Positions 54,999 through 63,461 of a stretch of DNA of 64,000 nt are shown piece by piece. Under the pieces are notes generated by a model. That model was not told where the DNA came from, did no database searches, and was given only the letters and a program-made list of their open reading frames with translations. The position numbers and the translations under genes are program-made. The stretch spans positions 1 through 64,000 of the forward strand of contig CANQVD010000014.1 in the NCBI GenBank assembly GCA_947627215.1. The letters run 5' to 3'. Source of the stretch: an uncultured Eisenbergiella sp. (GTDB lineage Bacteria; Bacillota; Clostridia; Lachnospirales; Lachnospiraceae). Every line of letters begins with the position of its first letter. Position 1 is the stretch's first letter.

Positions 54999-55778
54999 CT
55001 ATCGGGGATACAGCCCCATTTTGTTGATGATCCCTTCCGCGTCCACCCCCGGATGGGTCACGTACAGGCGGCAGATCTGCTCCGCCAGCGCTTCCCCGAT
55101 CCGGTATTTTTCCGCGATCCGCTTCACGGGATAGCCTTTGTCCACGCTGCGCATCACATCGGACACCAGCTTTCGCAGATCCTTTTCCGGAAGCAGCGGC
55201 AGATCCGCATCGGATATCCCGGCGTCCGGTCCGGACTTCCCCGCGCCCGGGCCACCGGCGTCCGACGCGCCCCGGCCTGATGCCCCGGTATCCGATGCGC
55301 TACGGCCCGATGCCCCGGCGGACAGCTCCAGCCTCCGGACCTGCCGGCCGGTCTCCGAAAGCTCCAGCACCGCCATGGTGACCGGCAGAGAAAACCGCTT
55401 CGGTCCGCAGCTTCCGGGATTCAGGAAAAGCCTGCCGTCCTCCTGCCGCTCCTCATATCTGTGGGTATGGCCGGTCAGCACGATATTGCATTCCGGCAGC
55501 TTCCCGATCTTTTTCCGGTTATGGATCAGGAAAAAACGGACGCCGCAGATCGTGACCTGTACCGTCTCCGGCAGCGGCTCCGCCCAGCCGCGGTCCGTAT
55601 TGCCCCGCACGGCGTATACCGGCGCGAGCGCGGAAAGCCGCTCCAGAATTTCCGGTCCGCCCACATCCCCGGCATGCAGGATCGCCCTGCAGCCCTTCAG
55701 CGCCTCAAGCACTTCCTCCCGCAGCAGTCCGTGGGTATCCGAAAGGATTCCGATCCTGTTCTTCGACATCTCCGACAT
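54999..55778 (-). CDS. Metallophosphoesterase (YfcE/MJ0936 type) fused to a helical C-terminal domain
   Basis: 259 residues against about 160-180 for YfcE. The N-terminal 155 residues hold all metal motifs: SDTHG, HAGDVGG, RGNTD and TGHTH. A Gly/Ala/Ser/Asp-rich linker with repeated GASGR-x-ASD units follows (about 160-195). The last 65 residues form a helical, HTH-like domain (YPVKRIAEKYRIGEALAEQI). The start at 55778 has AAGGAGGG nine bases upstream. The extra domain suggests control of, or targeting by, the phosphoesterase; a YfcE-like role on cyclic or mono-phosphodiesters is only a guess. Confidence 0.85.
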   Translation of the reverse strand: MSEMSKNRIGILSDTHGLLREEVLEALKGCRAILHAGDVGGPEILERLSALAPVYAVRGNTDRGWAEPLPETVQVTICGVRFFLIHNRKKIGKLPECNIVLTGHTHRYEERQEDGRLFLNPGSCGPKRFSLPVTMAVLELSETGRQVRRLELSAGASGRSASDTGASGRGASDAGGPGAGKSGPDAGISDADLPLLPEKDLRKLVSDVMRSVDKGYPVKRIAEKYRIGEALAEQICRLYVTHPGVDAEGIINKMGLYPR

Positions 55779-55942
55779 TTCCGACGCCCTCCTTCTCTTA
55801 GGCCCCGCCTCCCGGCCAAAAGCTCTTTCCGGCAAAAAACCGGCAAAAAATCTTTCCCGGCGGGAAAATTCCGCTTCCCACCGGAGCGGAATGTTGCTAT
55901 ACTATACCCGCCGGCATTTTATCCCCGGCAAGGAGGTTTTTC

Positions 55943-56875
55943 ATGGATATCACGATCGTCATACAGCAGATGTGCGTCATGCTGATCCTCATTCTGACCG
56001 GCTGCTTTCTCTTCCGGAGGAACATGCTCAGCGAAGAATCCGCCGGCCATATTTCCGGGCTGGTGGTGAACGTCTGCAACCCCGCCGCCCTGATCTGCTC
56101 CGCCTTTGAGGAGGGCCCCCGTCTTTCCGTTCCGGAGCTGGCCTCATGCTTTTTCCTGATGCTCCTTTTATATCTGGTTCTGATCGCGGCCGGTTCTCTG
56201 TTCCCGCTCCTTCTGGGGATAAAAAAAGAAAAGCGCTATCTGTACCATCTGCTGACGGTATACGGCAACGTGGGCTTTCTGGGGATCCCGCTGGTCACTG
56301 CCGTCCTCGGAAACAGCGCGCTCATCTATGTATCGGTCAATAACCTGATCTACAATCTCCTGTTCTATACCTGCGGCCTTTCTCTCCTGCGGAAAAAAGC
56401 CGGGCTGAAAGCGGAAAACAGTCTTCGGGAAACCCTGTCCGGCTTCGTCAACATCGGCACCGTCTCCGCCCTGCTGACCGTCGTGCTCTACATTCTCAAT
56501 CCGCCCGTTCCCGCCGTGCTGTCGCAGACCGTCACCTACGCGGGCCGGTGCACCACGCTGCTGTCCATGCTGGTGCTGGGCGTTTCCGTGGCCCGGCTTC
56601 CGGTCAGGGAAATCTTTTCCCATAAAAAGGATTATCTGTTTCTTGCGCTGCGTCTCGTGCTGCTGCCCGCATGCTGCGTGCTGTGCCTGCGCCCGTTCCT
56701 CTCCGACCCGCTGCTGGCCGGCACCTGTGCCCTGCTGCTGGCCGCGCCCTGCGGCAACCTGCCGCTGATGTGCTCCAGACAGTTCGGCCTGGAAACGGAC
56801 ACGCTGGCCCGCACCATCGTCCTCGCCACCCTGCTCTCCGTACTCACGATCCCCATCGTGGCGATGTTTCTGTGA
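55943..56875 (+). CDS. AEC family transporter
   Basis: 310 residues with about ten membrane segments and the family's central N-P helix (VNVCNPAALICSAF) and YGNVGFLGIPLV. Members of the auxin efflux carrier family in bacteria move small organic acids such as malate. AAGGAGG lies seven bases before the start. Transcribed away from the phosphoesterase operon and toward rpe. Confidence 0.9.
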   Translation: MDITIVIQQMCVMLILILTGCFLFRRNMLSEESAGHISGLVVNVCNPAALICSAFEEGPRLSVPELASCFFLMLLLYLVLIAAGSLFPLLLGIKKEKRYLYHLLTVYGNVGFLGIPLVTAVLGNSALIYVSVNNLIYNLLFYTCGLSLLRKKAGLKAENSLRETLSGFVNIGTVSALLTVVLYILNPPVPAVLSQTVTYAGRCTTLLSMLVLGVSVARLPVREIFSHKKDYLFLALRLVLLPACCVLCLRPFLSDPLLAGTCALLLAAPCGNLPLMCSRQFGLETDTLARTIVLATLLSVLTIPIVAMFL

Positions 56876-56956
56876 AAACAGCTCTGCCGCGCCGGAAAGA
56901 ACCGCACAGCTTCTCCCGGCTGCATTGCTTCCCCCGGCCGCACCGCTTTTCCAAAA

Positions 56957-57634
56957 TCACCGTTCGCCCCGCGCGCCGGGATGCTCTCTGAGGATCCGCA
57001 TGAATTCCGCCGCGTCCTTCTCCGGATCGCGGAAAACGGCGGAGCCCGCCACGATCACATTGGCGCCCGCATCCAGGATCCGCTCCACGTTATCCCGGGT
57101 GACGCCGCCGTCCACCTCCAGATCGATGGGCCTGCCGCTTTTGCGGATCAGCCCGGCGGCCTCCCTGATCCGGTCGGTAGCGCTGGCAAAATAATGCTGT
57201 CCACCGAAGCCCGGATGTACGCTCATGATCAAAAGCTGATCGATCTGATCCAGATATTCCTCCACCGCGTCCACCGGCGTCTCCGGCCGGATCGTCAGGC
57301 CCGCCCGGCAGCCCTGCCGCCGGATCAGGGCGATGGTCTCCCGCACATCCACGCAGGCCTCCAGATGCACCGTGATGATATCCGCGCCCGCCTGTGCGAA
57401 GGCCTCCACATACCGGTGCGGCTCCACGATCATCAGATGCACGTCCAGCACCATATCGCAGGATTTCCGAATGGATTCCACCACACAGACGCCATAAGAA
57501 AGGGACGGTACGAAAACGCCGTCCATCACATCGATGTGCAGATATTTCGCGCCGGCCCTGCGCACTTCATCGATCTGATCTCCCAGCCGCATGATATCCG
57601 CGGCCAGGATCGAGGGGGCCAAAATATTTTCCAT
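56957..57634 (-). CDS. rpe: Ribulose-phosphate 3-epimerase
   Basis: 225 residues, full length. Interconverts ribulose-5-phosphate and xylulose-5-phosphate. APSILAADIMRLGDQI, YLHIDVMDGVFVPSLSYG with metal His and Asp, LDVHLMIVEP, MSVHPGFGGQ, and EVDGGV with the second Asp are intact. It gives a route for the xylulokinase product made by the operon at 33958. The usual neighbours rsgA and PASTA kinase are not present. Promoter at 57722-57753. Confidence 0.96.
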   Translation of the reverse strand: MENILAPSILAADIMRLGDQIDEVRRAGAKYLHIDVMDGVFVPSLSYGVCVVESIRKSCDMVLDVHLMIVEPHRYVEAFAQAGADIITVHLEACVDVRETIALIRRQGCRAGLTIRPETPVDAVEEYLDQIDQLLIMSVHPGFGGQHYFASATDRIREAAGLIRKSGRPIDLEVDGGVTRDNVERILDAGANVIVAGSAVFRDPEKDAAEFMRILREHPGARGER

Positions 57635-57721
57635 AAAAAACCTCTTTTATCTTCAGACACAAACAGGCGCGCGGGCGCTCATCCCGCTGCCTCATGCTGC
57701 TCACATTCTGTCGTACACCTA

Positions 57722-57753
57722 ATTATGTACCACACTTCCCATGGCCCGGTCAA
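57722..57753 (-). promoter_or_regulatory. Possible rpe promoter
   Basis: On the minus strand TTGACC (57748-57753) precedes TACATAAT (57722-57729) by 18 bases, with TGG just before it as in extended -10 elements. It lies 88 bases ahead of rpe. Confidence 0.45.
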
Positions 57754-57776
57754 GCCCTTTTCCCGCGCTGTACGCA

Positions 57777-58000
57777 ACAAACCGCAGCCCAGGCACAGAG
57801 CCGGCCGGCACCGGCGCCCGGAGGGGGACAGGGGTCGCGCAGACACGCTCCCGCTTCATGAAAAACGCAGCGGTTCTAAGCTCAGTTTCGCCCTGGTGGG
57901 CTCACTTCGCCAAGAACCGGCGTTTTTCAAGAGTCTGCCGGATTCCCTGTCCCCCTCCGGGCGCCGGTGCCGGCCGCTCTGTGCCTGGGCTGCGGTTTGT
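57777..58000 (+). repeat. Long nested palindrome, copy 5
   Basis: Arms 57777-57833 and 57945-58000 are complementary with a single-base length difference over 56-57 bases. The core has GAAAAACGCAGCGGTTCT, TAAGCTCAG, a central GCCC-TGGT-GGGC hairpin, and AAGAACCGGCGTTTTTC. The core agrees with copies 1 and 4, while the outer arms share nothing with theirs. Unlike the other copies it lies between diverging genes, upstream of both starts. Confidence 0.85.
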
Positions 58001-58057
58001 CTTTCATAATAAAAACCGGGGAGTCATAAGATAGTAAAAAATGCCAGGATTTCTATT

Positions 58058-59971
58058 TTGAAACGAAAAAGAACTCTCCTGTGGGGCCTGATGCTGGCCG
58101 GTCTGCTGGGCCTGTGCTGGTTCGGCTCCCAAAAATTTGACAGCTTCTGCTTCCGCCGTCTGACGGACGCTTTTTTCACCCGGTCCCTGGAAAGCGATCC
58201 CTTAAGCCTTCACTTCACCCTGGCCCGGCCGGAGCGATTCGGCGTATCGCCCGAATCCTATACCCTGCAGGTCTACGATCCGGACGGCGCGCAGCGATCC
58301 GCGGACGCCATCCGGGATATGCTGGAACGGCTCTCCAGGATCCGTCCCGGTCATCTCACAGAGGAGGAACGCTACACCCGGGACCTTCTGATCTCCTATC
58401 TGAATACCAATCTGGAGGGCACGCGCTTTTCCCTGTATGAGGAACCGCTTTCTCCCTCCTCCGGCATGCAGAGCGAGCTGCCCCTCCTGCTGGCGGAGTA
58501 CACGCTGCGCACCGGGGAGGACGTCGCGCATTATCTCTCCCTCCTGGAATCCGTTCCCGCTTACCTGCAGGGTCTTTCCGACTATGAGGCCGCCAGAGCC
58601 GGGGCCGGCCTGTTCATGCCCGAGGCCGACGCATTGGCTGCGGCCGCACAGTGTGACCGCCTGCTGGACGCCAACGCCCTGGCGGAGGGGACACACTTCC
58701 TCCAGACCACCTTCCGAACCCGGCTGGACGGCCTTTCCGGACAGGAGACCCTCACCGCCGGACAGCGGGAGGCTTATCTGGCTGAAAACGACCGTCTACT
58801 CACCGAAGCGGTTCTTCCCGCCTACCAAAAGCTGTCCGACGACCTGATCCTGCTGTCCGGAAGCGGCCGGGAGCCCGGCGGCCTGTGCGAGCTGCCGGAG
58901 GGCCGGGCGTACTACGCCTGGCTGGTCAAAAAGACCACCGGCACCCGGCTGGACATGGACAGCCTTTACACCGTCCTGCAGAAATCCTTCCGCAAGAACT
59001 TTGAAACGCTGAAGGCCCTCGTGTCCCAGTATCGGGAAATGACCGGCGGCCTGCCGGATCCCGCTTCTCTGTCCGACGGTTTCCCGCTCACCGATCCATC
59101 CGGCATCCTGACCGACCTGCAGCAGAAAATGCAGGCGGATTTTCCGCCCCTGACCGCGCTTTCCGAGACCGGCATCTCCTGTACCGTCAAAAACGTGGAC
59201 GCAGCGCTGGAATCCTACACCAGCCCGGCCTTTTATATGTCCCCGCCCATCGACGATCTCTTTCACAACACGATCTGCATCAACCGTTCCTCCACCTCGG
59301 ACGGGATCGAGCTGTACACCACACTGGCCCATGAAGGATATCCCGGCCATCTCTATCAGACGGTATATTCCTCGCTTTACGGTTCCGTCCAAAACGGCCA
59401 GCGGGTCCGGGAGCTTCTCTTTTACGGCGGATACGTGGAGGGCTGGGCCTATTATACGGAACAGCTTTCCTACGATTATGCCGCGCAGCTCCTCGCCGCA
59501 TCCGGCGCGCCGGATGCCTCCGTCCTGCTGTGCCGTCTCACCTCCGTCCAGCGGGATCTGCAGATCAGTCTGTATTCTCTGCTGGACATGGCCCTCCACT
59601 ACTACGGCACGGCCAAACCGGATATCCTGCGTTCGCTCACATCCTTCGGCCTTCCCGCCGAAACGGCGGAGCGCGTATACGATTACCTGCGCACCGATCC
59701 GGCCGTCTATCTGAAATATTATGTGGGCTTCCTGGAGATGCGCGCGCTGCGCGCCCGGGCCGAAGCGCTGTGGGACGACGGCTTCACGCCGCTTCGGTTC
59801 CATCAATTCGTGCTGGAGGCAGGGCCCTCCGATTTCGCCAGTCTCAACCGGCGGCTCACGGAGCAGGCCGGGACCCACAGCAGTACAGCTCAAACCTGTT
59901 CCGCCAGGATCTCTTCGATCCTGGACATATCCAGACTTTCCCGCAGCGCAACGGCCAGCAGGTCATACTGA
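58058..59971 (+). CDS. DUF885 family metallopeptidase-like protein
   Basis: 637 residues. An N-terminal membrane anchor or signal (about 7-23) precedes the DUF885 domain. The zinc motif HEGYPGH is at 425-431 and a downstream Glu in EGWAYYTEQL completes the expected ligand set, so a peptidase-like activity at the cell surface is likely. The start appears to be TTG at 58058 with AGGA nine bases upstream. The last 27 codons (59890 onward) are the antisense of the cobQ end; the family would be expected to end near FASLNRRL, so the natural stop seems to have been lost. Confidence 0.82.
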   Translation: MKRKRTLLWGLMLAGLLGLCWFGSQKFDSFCFRRLTDAFFTRSLESDPLSLHFTLARPERFGVSPESYTLQVYDPDGAQRSADAIRDMLERLSRIRPGHLTEEERYTRDLLISYLNTNLEGTRFSLYEEPLSPSSGMQSELPLLLAEYTLRTGEDVAHYLSLLESVPAYLQGLSDYEAARAGAGLFMPEADALAAAAQCDRLLDANALAEGTHFLQTTFRTRLDGLSGQETLTAGQREAYLAENDRLLTEAVLPAYQKLSDDLILLSGSGREPGGLCELPEGRAYYAWLVKKTTGTRLDMDSLYTVLQKSFRKNFETLKALVSQYREMTGGLPDPASLSDGFPLTDPSGILTDLQQKMQADFPPLTALSETGISCTVKNVDAALESYTSPAFYMSPPIDDLFHNTICINRSSTSDGIELYTTLAHEGYPGHLYQTVYSSLYGSVQNGQRVRELLFYGGYVEGWAYYTEQLSYDYAAQLLAASGAPDASVLLCRLTSVQRDLQISLYSLLDMALHYYGTAKPDILRSLTSFGLPAETAERVYDYLRTDPAVYLKYYVGFLEMRALRARAEALWDDGFTPLRFHQFVLEAGPSDFASLNRRLTEQAGTHSSTAQTCSARISSILDISRLSRSATASRSY

Positions 59972-61389
59972 CCCTGCAGAAAAGAGGCCGTATCCGTCTC
60001 CTGTACCGGTTCCTCACAGGAGAGCCCCCTGCGGGAGAGAAGCAGCTTTTCCAGGGCCGCAGCAGCGTCCCGGTCGAACAGGCCGTGAAGATAAGTGCCC
60101 GCCACGTTTCCTCTCACGGCACCCTCCACGCTGCCGTCCGCCAGGCGGCAAAAGGGAGCTGTATCTTTGCCGGGCGTCGAGATCCCCATATGGATCTGAT
60201 AGCCCGAAAACGCCGCTCCCGCCAGCGGTCCGAAAATGCCCTCCGGCGGTTCGATGACGCCCTCCGACCGAAGTCTCGTTTTCCGGGCAGCAAAGACCGT
60301 CTCCAGAGGCAGAAGGCCCATTCCGCGCATTTCTCCTCCCCGTTCGGTCCCTTCGGGATCCGACAGGCGCTCTCCCAGCATCTGATAGCCGCCGCAGATC
60401 CCCAACACAGGCGTTCCCGCCGCCGCTGCCTTTTGAACCAGCGCCTCCAGCCCGTTCTGACGCATCCATTCCAGATCCGCCATCGTGCTTTTTGTGCCGG
60501 GCAGGATCACCATGTCCGGACGGCCGAATTCCGCCGGGCGGCCGACGTAACGCACATAGACCGCGGGCCGCCGCTGCAGCGGGTTGAAATCGGTGGAATT
60601 GGAAATGCGCGGGAAACGGATCACCGCGATCTCCAGCGGCCTGCGTCCCTTATTTTCCCGCTGGATCACGCTGTCCTCCTCATCGATATCCAACTGCAGA
60701 TAAGGCACCACCCCGATCACGGGAACGCCGGTCAGTTCCTCTATCATGCGCAGTCCGGGACGCAGGATCTCCACGTCTCCCCGGAACTTGTTGATGATCA
60801 CGCCCCGGATCCGCTTCCGCCATGCAGGAGGCAGCAGCATGATCGTCCCGTAGATCTGCGCGAAAACGCCGCCCCGGTCGATATCCGCCGTCAGCAGGAC
60901 CGGCGCGTCGAACATGTCCGCGATCCCCATGTTCACCAGATCGTCCTGATTCAGATTGATCTCCGCCGGACTTCCCGCGCCCTCTATCACGATCCGCTCA
61001 TACTCCTGCGCCAGCAGGTCGAACGCCTGCCGTATCGTGCCGCGCAGGGAAGGGCGGTAACGGTAGTACTCTTCGGCGTGCATGACGCCGACCGCCTCTC
61101 CGTTCACGATCACCTGACTTCCCATATCCGTACAGGGCTTCAGCAGGATCGGATTCATCCGCACGGAGGGTTCGGCACAGGCCGCCTGCGCCTGTACCGC
61201 CTGCGCCCTGCCCATCTCCAATCCATCCTCCGTGATAAAGCTGTTGAGCGCCATGTTCTGACTTTTAAACGGCGCGACGCGATATCCGTCCTGATGAAAA
61301 ATGCGGCAAAGACCCGTCGCGATCAGGCTCTTTCCCGCGCTCGACATGGTTCCCTGGATCATGATCCGTTTCGCCATGGCTGAACTCAT
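59890..61389 (-). CDS. cobQ: Cobyric acid synthase
   Basis: 499 residues. Amidates cobyrinic acid a,c-diamide side chains in cobalamin synthesis using glutamine and ATP. N-terminal ATPase part MIQGTMSSAGKSLIATGLC, ENLNQ-like PAEINLNQDDLVNMG, and the glutamine amidotransferase part with Cys in LGICGGYQMLG and His in GTYLHGLFD. It begins ten bases after cobD, with AAGGAGAGGAG upstream. Its 3' end overlaps the convergent DUF885 gene by 82 bases. Confidence 0.95.
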   Translation of the reverse strand: MSSAMAKRIMIQGTMSSAGKSLIATGLCRIFHQDGYRVAPFKSQNMALNSFITEDGLEMGRAQAVQAQAACAEPSVRMNPILLKPCTDMGSQVIVNGEAVGVMHAEEYYRYRPSLRGTIRQAFDLLAQEYERIVIEGAGSPAEINLNQDDLVNMGIADMFDAPVLLTADIDRGGVFAQIYGTIMLLPPAWRKRIRGVIINKFRGDVEILRPGLRMIEELTGVPVIGVVPYLQLDIDEEDSVIQRENKGRRPLEIAVIRFPRISNSTDFNPLQRRPAVYVRYVGRPAEFGRPDMVILPGTKSTMADLEWMRQNGLEALVQKAAAAGTPVLGICGGYQMLGERLSDPEGTERGGEMRGMGLLPLETVFAARKTRLRSEGVIEPPEGIFGPLAGAAFSGYQIHMGISTPGKDTAPFCRLADGSVEGAVRGNVAGTYLHGLFDRDAAAALEKLLLSRRGLSCEEPVQETDTASFLQGQYDLLAVALRESLDMSRIEEILAEQV

Positions 61390-61399
61390 CTCCTCTCCT

Positions 61400-62467
61400 T
61401 CAGATCAGCTCCCGCACCGCCGCCAGCAGCCGGTCATTCTCCGCGGGCAGGCGGACGGCGGTCCGATAATCCCCTTCCTCCAGCCCCGGATAGGTCCGGC
61501 AGTCCCTGACCAGAATTCCCCGCTCCGCGAGCCGCGAGCCGAAATCCGGGATCTCCGTATGAAAAAACAGATAATTCGCTTCCCCGCCATACAGCTCGAA
61601 AGGATACGGGCTTTCCCGGAAAACAGCCTCCAGCTCCCGCTTCATGCGCCCGCGCTCCAACCGCAGAAGCGCCAGCGAACGCTCCAGATACGCGCTGTCT
61701 GCCAGCGCCGCGGTCCCCGCCGCCTCCGCCATCGCGGACACCGGCCAGCTCTGCCCCTGCGCCCACAGCTTCTCCGTCATTTCCGGATCAAAACAGAGCG
61801 CATAGCCCAGCCGCAGTCCTGCCATGGCATAGAGCTTGGTCAGCGCACCTATGAGAATGAGATTTCCGTACCGCTCCAACTGTCCCCGCAGCGAATGGGC
61901 CGCCGGTTCCTCCAGGAATCCGTTAAAGCATTCGTCCACGCAGAGCAGCACGCCGCAGTCCCGGCACCGCTCCAGGATGCGCAAAAGCAGCGCCCGCTCC
62001 ACGGTCCGTCCCGTAGGGTTGTTGGGATTACAGAGAAAAACCGCCCCCAGATCCGCCGTGATCCGCGAAAGGAAATCCTCTGTCACGGAAAATCCGGTTT
62101 CCCGCAGGAGCTGAAAGCGGCGGATGCGGCATCCGAAGGCGGACAGCGCGGCTTCATATTCCGAAAAGGTGGGCGCGGTCAAAAGCGCCGGTTTTCCCCG
62201 CACGAGGGCGGCGATCCGCCAGATCAGATCAGCGGCGCCGTTTCCGGGCGTCACACAGCCTTCCGGGACCCCGCAGTGTTGTCCCAGCGCCCTGCACAGC
62301 CGCCGATACCGCATATCCGGATACCTTTCCCCATGGGAAAGCGCCTTCGCGGCGGCCTGTCGGGCGGACGGCGGCAGACCCGCCGGATTGACATTCACTG
62401 AAAAATCCAGCGGTTCCCGCCCATAGGTTTCCCGGAAACCGATCCTGTCCCCTCCGTGCGTCAGCAT
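61400..62467 (-). CDS. cobD: Threonine-phosphate decarboxylase (PLP aminotransferase fold)
   Basis: 355 residues. Makes (R)-1-aminopropan-2-ol phosphate for the cobalamin nucleotide loop. Begins with MLTHGGDRIGFRETYG and DFSVNVNPAGLP, typical of CobD. NPNNPTG and the PLP lysine region ALTKLYAMAGLRLGY are present. Related to histidinol-phosphate aminotransferase, but the neighbours cbiB and cobQ settle the role. The ATG at 62467 overlaps the cbiB stop by seven bases. Confidence 0.92.
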   Translation of the reverse strand: MLTHGGDRIGFRETYGREPLDFSVNVNPAGLPPSARQAAAKALSHGERYPDMRYRRLCRALGQHCGVPEGCVTPGNGAADLIWRIAALVRGKPALLTAPTFSEYEAALSAFGCRIRRFQLLRETGFSVTEDFLSRITADLGAVFLCNPNNPTGRTVERALLLRILERCRDCGVLLCVDECFNGFLEEPAAHSLRGQLERYGNLILIGALTKLYAMAGLRLGYALCFDPEMTEKLWAQGQSWPVSAMAEAAGTAALADSAYLERSLALLRLERGRMKRELEAVFRESPYPFELYGGEANYLFFHTEIPDFGSRLAERGILVRDCRTYPGLEEGDYRTAVRLPAENDRLLAAVRELI

Positions 62468-63423
62468 AAAAAGATCACGGCCCCTTTCACAAACATACAG
62501 AGCAGCCAGCACAGCACGCCCGCGGCATACTGCAGACGGTTGGCCCGTACGATATCCTCCGCCTCCACCGGTCGGTCATCGTCCCCGATGGTCGGTTTTT
62601 CCACCGGTTTCCCGAAATAACTGGAGGTTCCTCCCAGCCGGATGTGGAGCGCGCCCGCACAGGCCGCCTCCGTCTGTCCCGCATTGGGGCTGGAATGGCG
62701 TCTCCTGTCCCGGCAAAAGATCCGCAGCGCGTTTCCGGCGTCCAGCCCCAACAGGGCTGCGGCAAGGATCCACAAAACGGCCGCGAGCCGGGACGGGAAA
62801 AAATTGGCCGCGTCGTCCAGCCTGGCCGCCGCCCGCCCGAAATACAGATACCGTTCGTTTTTATAGCCCAGCATGCTGTCCATGGTATTGACAGCCTTAT
62901 ACAGCACGCCGAGCGGCGCGCCGCCCAGGGCCAGATACAGCATCGGCGCGATCTCACCGTCCGAGCTGTTTTCCGCCACCGTCTCCACACAGGCCCGATA
63001 GACGCCCGCAAAATCCAGCGCGCCGGTATCGCGTCCCACGATGCGCCCTACTGCTTCCCTGGCCTTCGCGAGGCCGTCCCGCGCTTCATAAACGCGCATG
63101 CTCTCCGCCTTCAGACAGCGCATGGCAAGGCACTGCCAGCACAGAAAGCTCTCCCCGGCCAATCCGGCGGCGGGATGCAGCCGATACAGGACATACAGGG
63201 CCGCCGCGCTCCCGAGCCAGTTCCCCGCGCAGATGAGCAGAACGAGAAGCGCTCCTCCGACCAGCTCTCCCACGGCATTTTTCGGGAACAGCCGCCGAAG
63301 CCCTTTTTCCAGCAGGGAGATTTCCTTCCCCATCCAGACCACGATATGAAAACTCCCCAGCGGGTCGCCGAACAGCAGATCCGCCGCAAAGCCGATTACG
63401 AACGCGCACAAATGCCAGACCAT
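62461..63423 (-). CDS. cbiB: Adenosylcobinamide-phosphate synthase
   Basis: 320 residues with several membrane segments. Joins aminopropanol phosphate to cobyric acid at the membrane. The family blocks ADLLFGDPLGSFH, VETVAENSSDGEIAPMLY, and AVNTMDSMLGYKNERY are clear. Between the cobC-like gene and cobD on the same strand, with coupled translation into cobD. Confidence 0.95.
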   Translation of the reverse strand: MVWHLCAFVIGFAADLLFGDPLGSFHIVVWMGKEISLLEKGLRRLFPKNAVGELVGGALLVLLICAGNWLGSAAALYVLYRLHPAAGLAGESFLCWQCLAMRCLKAESMRVYEARDGLAKAREAVGRIVGRDTGALDFAGVYRACVETVAENSSDGEIAPMLYLALGGAPLGVLYKAVNTMDSMLGYKNERYLYFGRAAARLDDAANFFPSRLAAVLWILAAALLGLDAGNALRIFCRDRRRHSSPNAGQTEAACAGALHIRLGGTSSYFGKPVEKPTIGDDDRPVEAEDIVRANRLQYAAGVLCWLLCMFVKGAVIFLC

Positions 63424-63461
63424 CCTCTATTGCCCATCCGTTCTTTATATATTCTGCACCC

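Larger units (their letters stand above)
57635..58057. other. Divergent spacer with palindrome copy 5
   Basis: 423 bases without a gene. It holds the rpe promoter, the long palindrome at 57777-58000, and a tiny frame MPGFLF (58041-58061) whose TGA overlaps the TTG start of the DUF885 gene. Confidence 0.65.
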
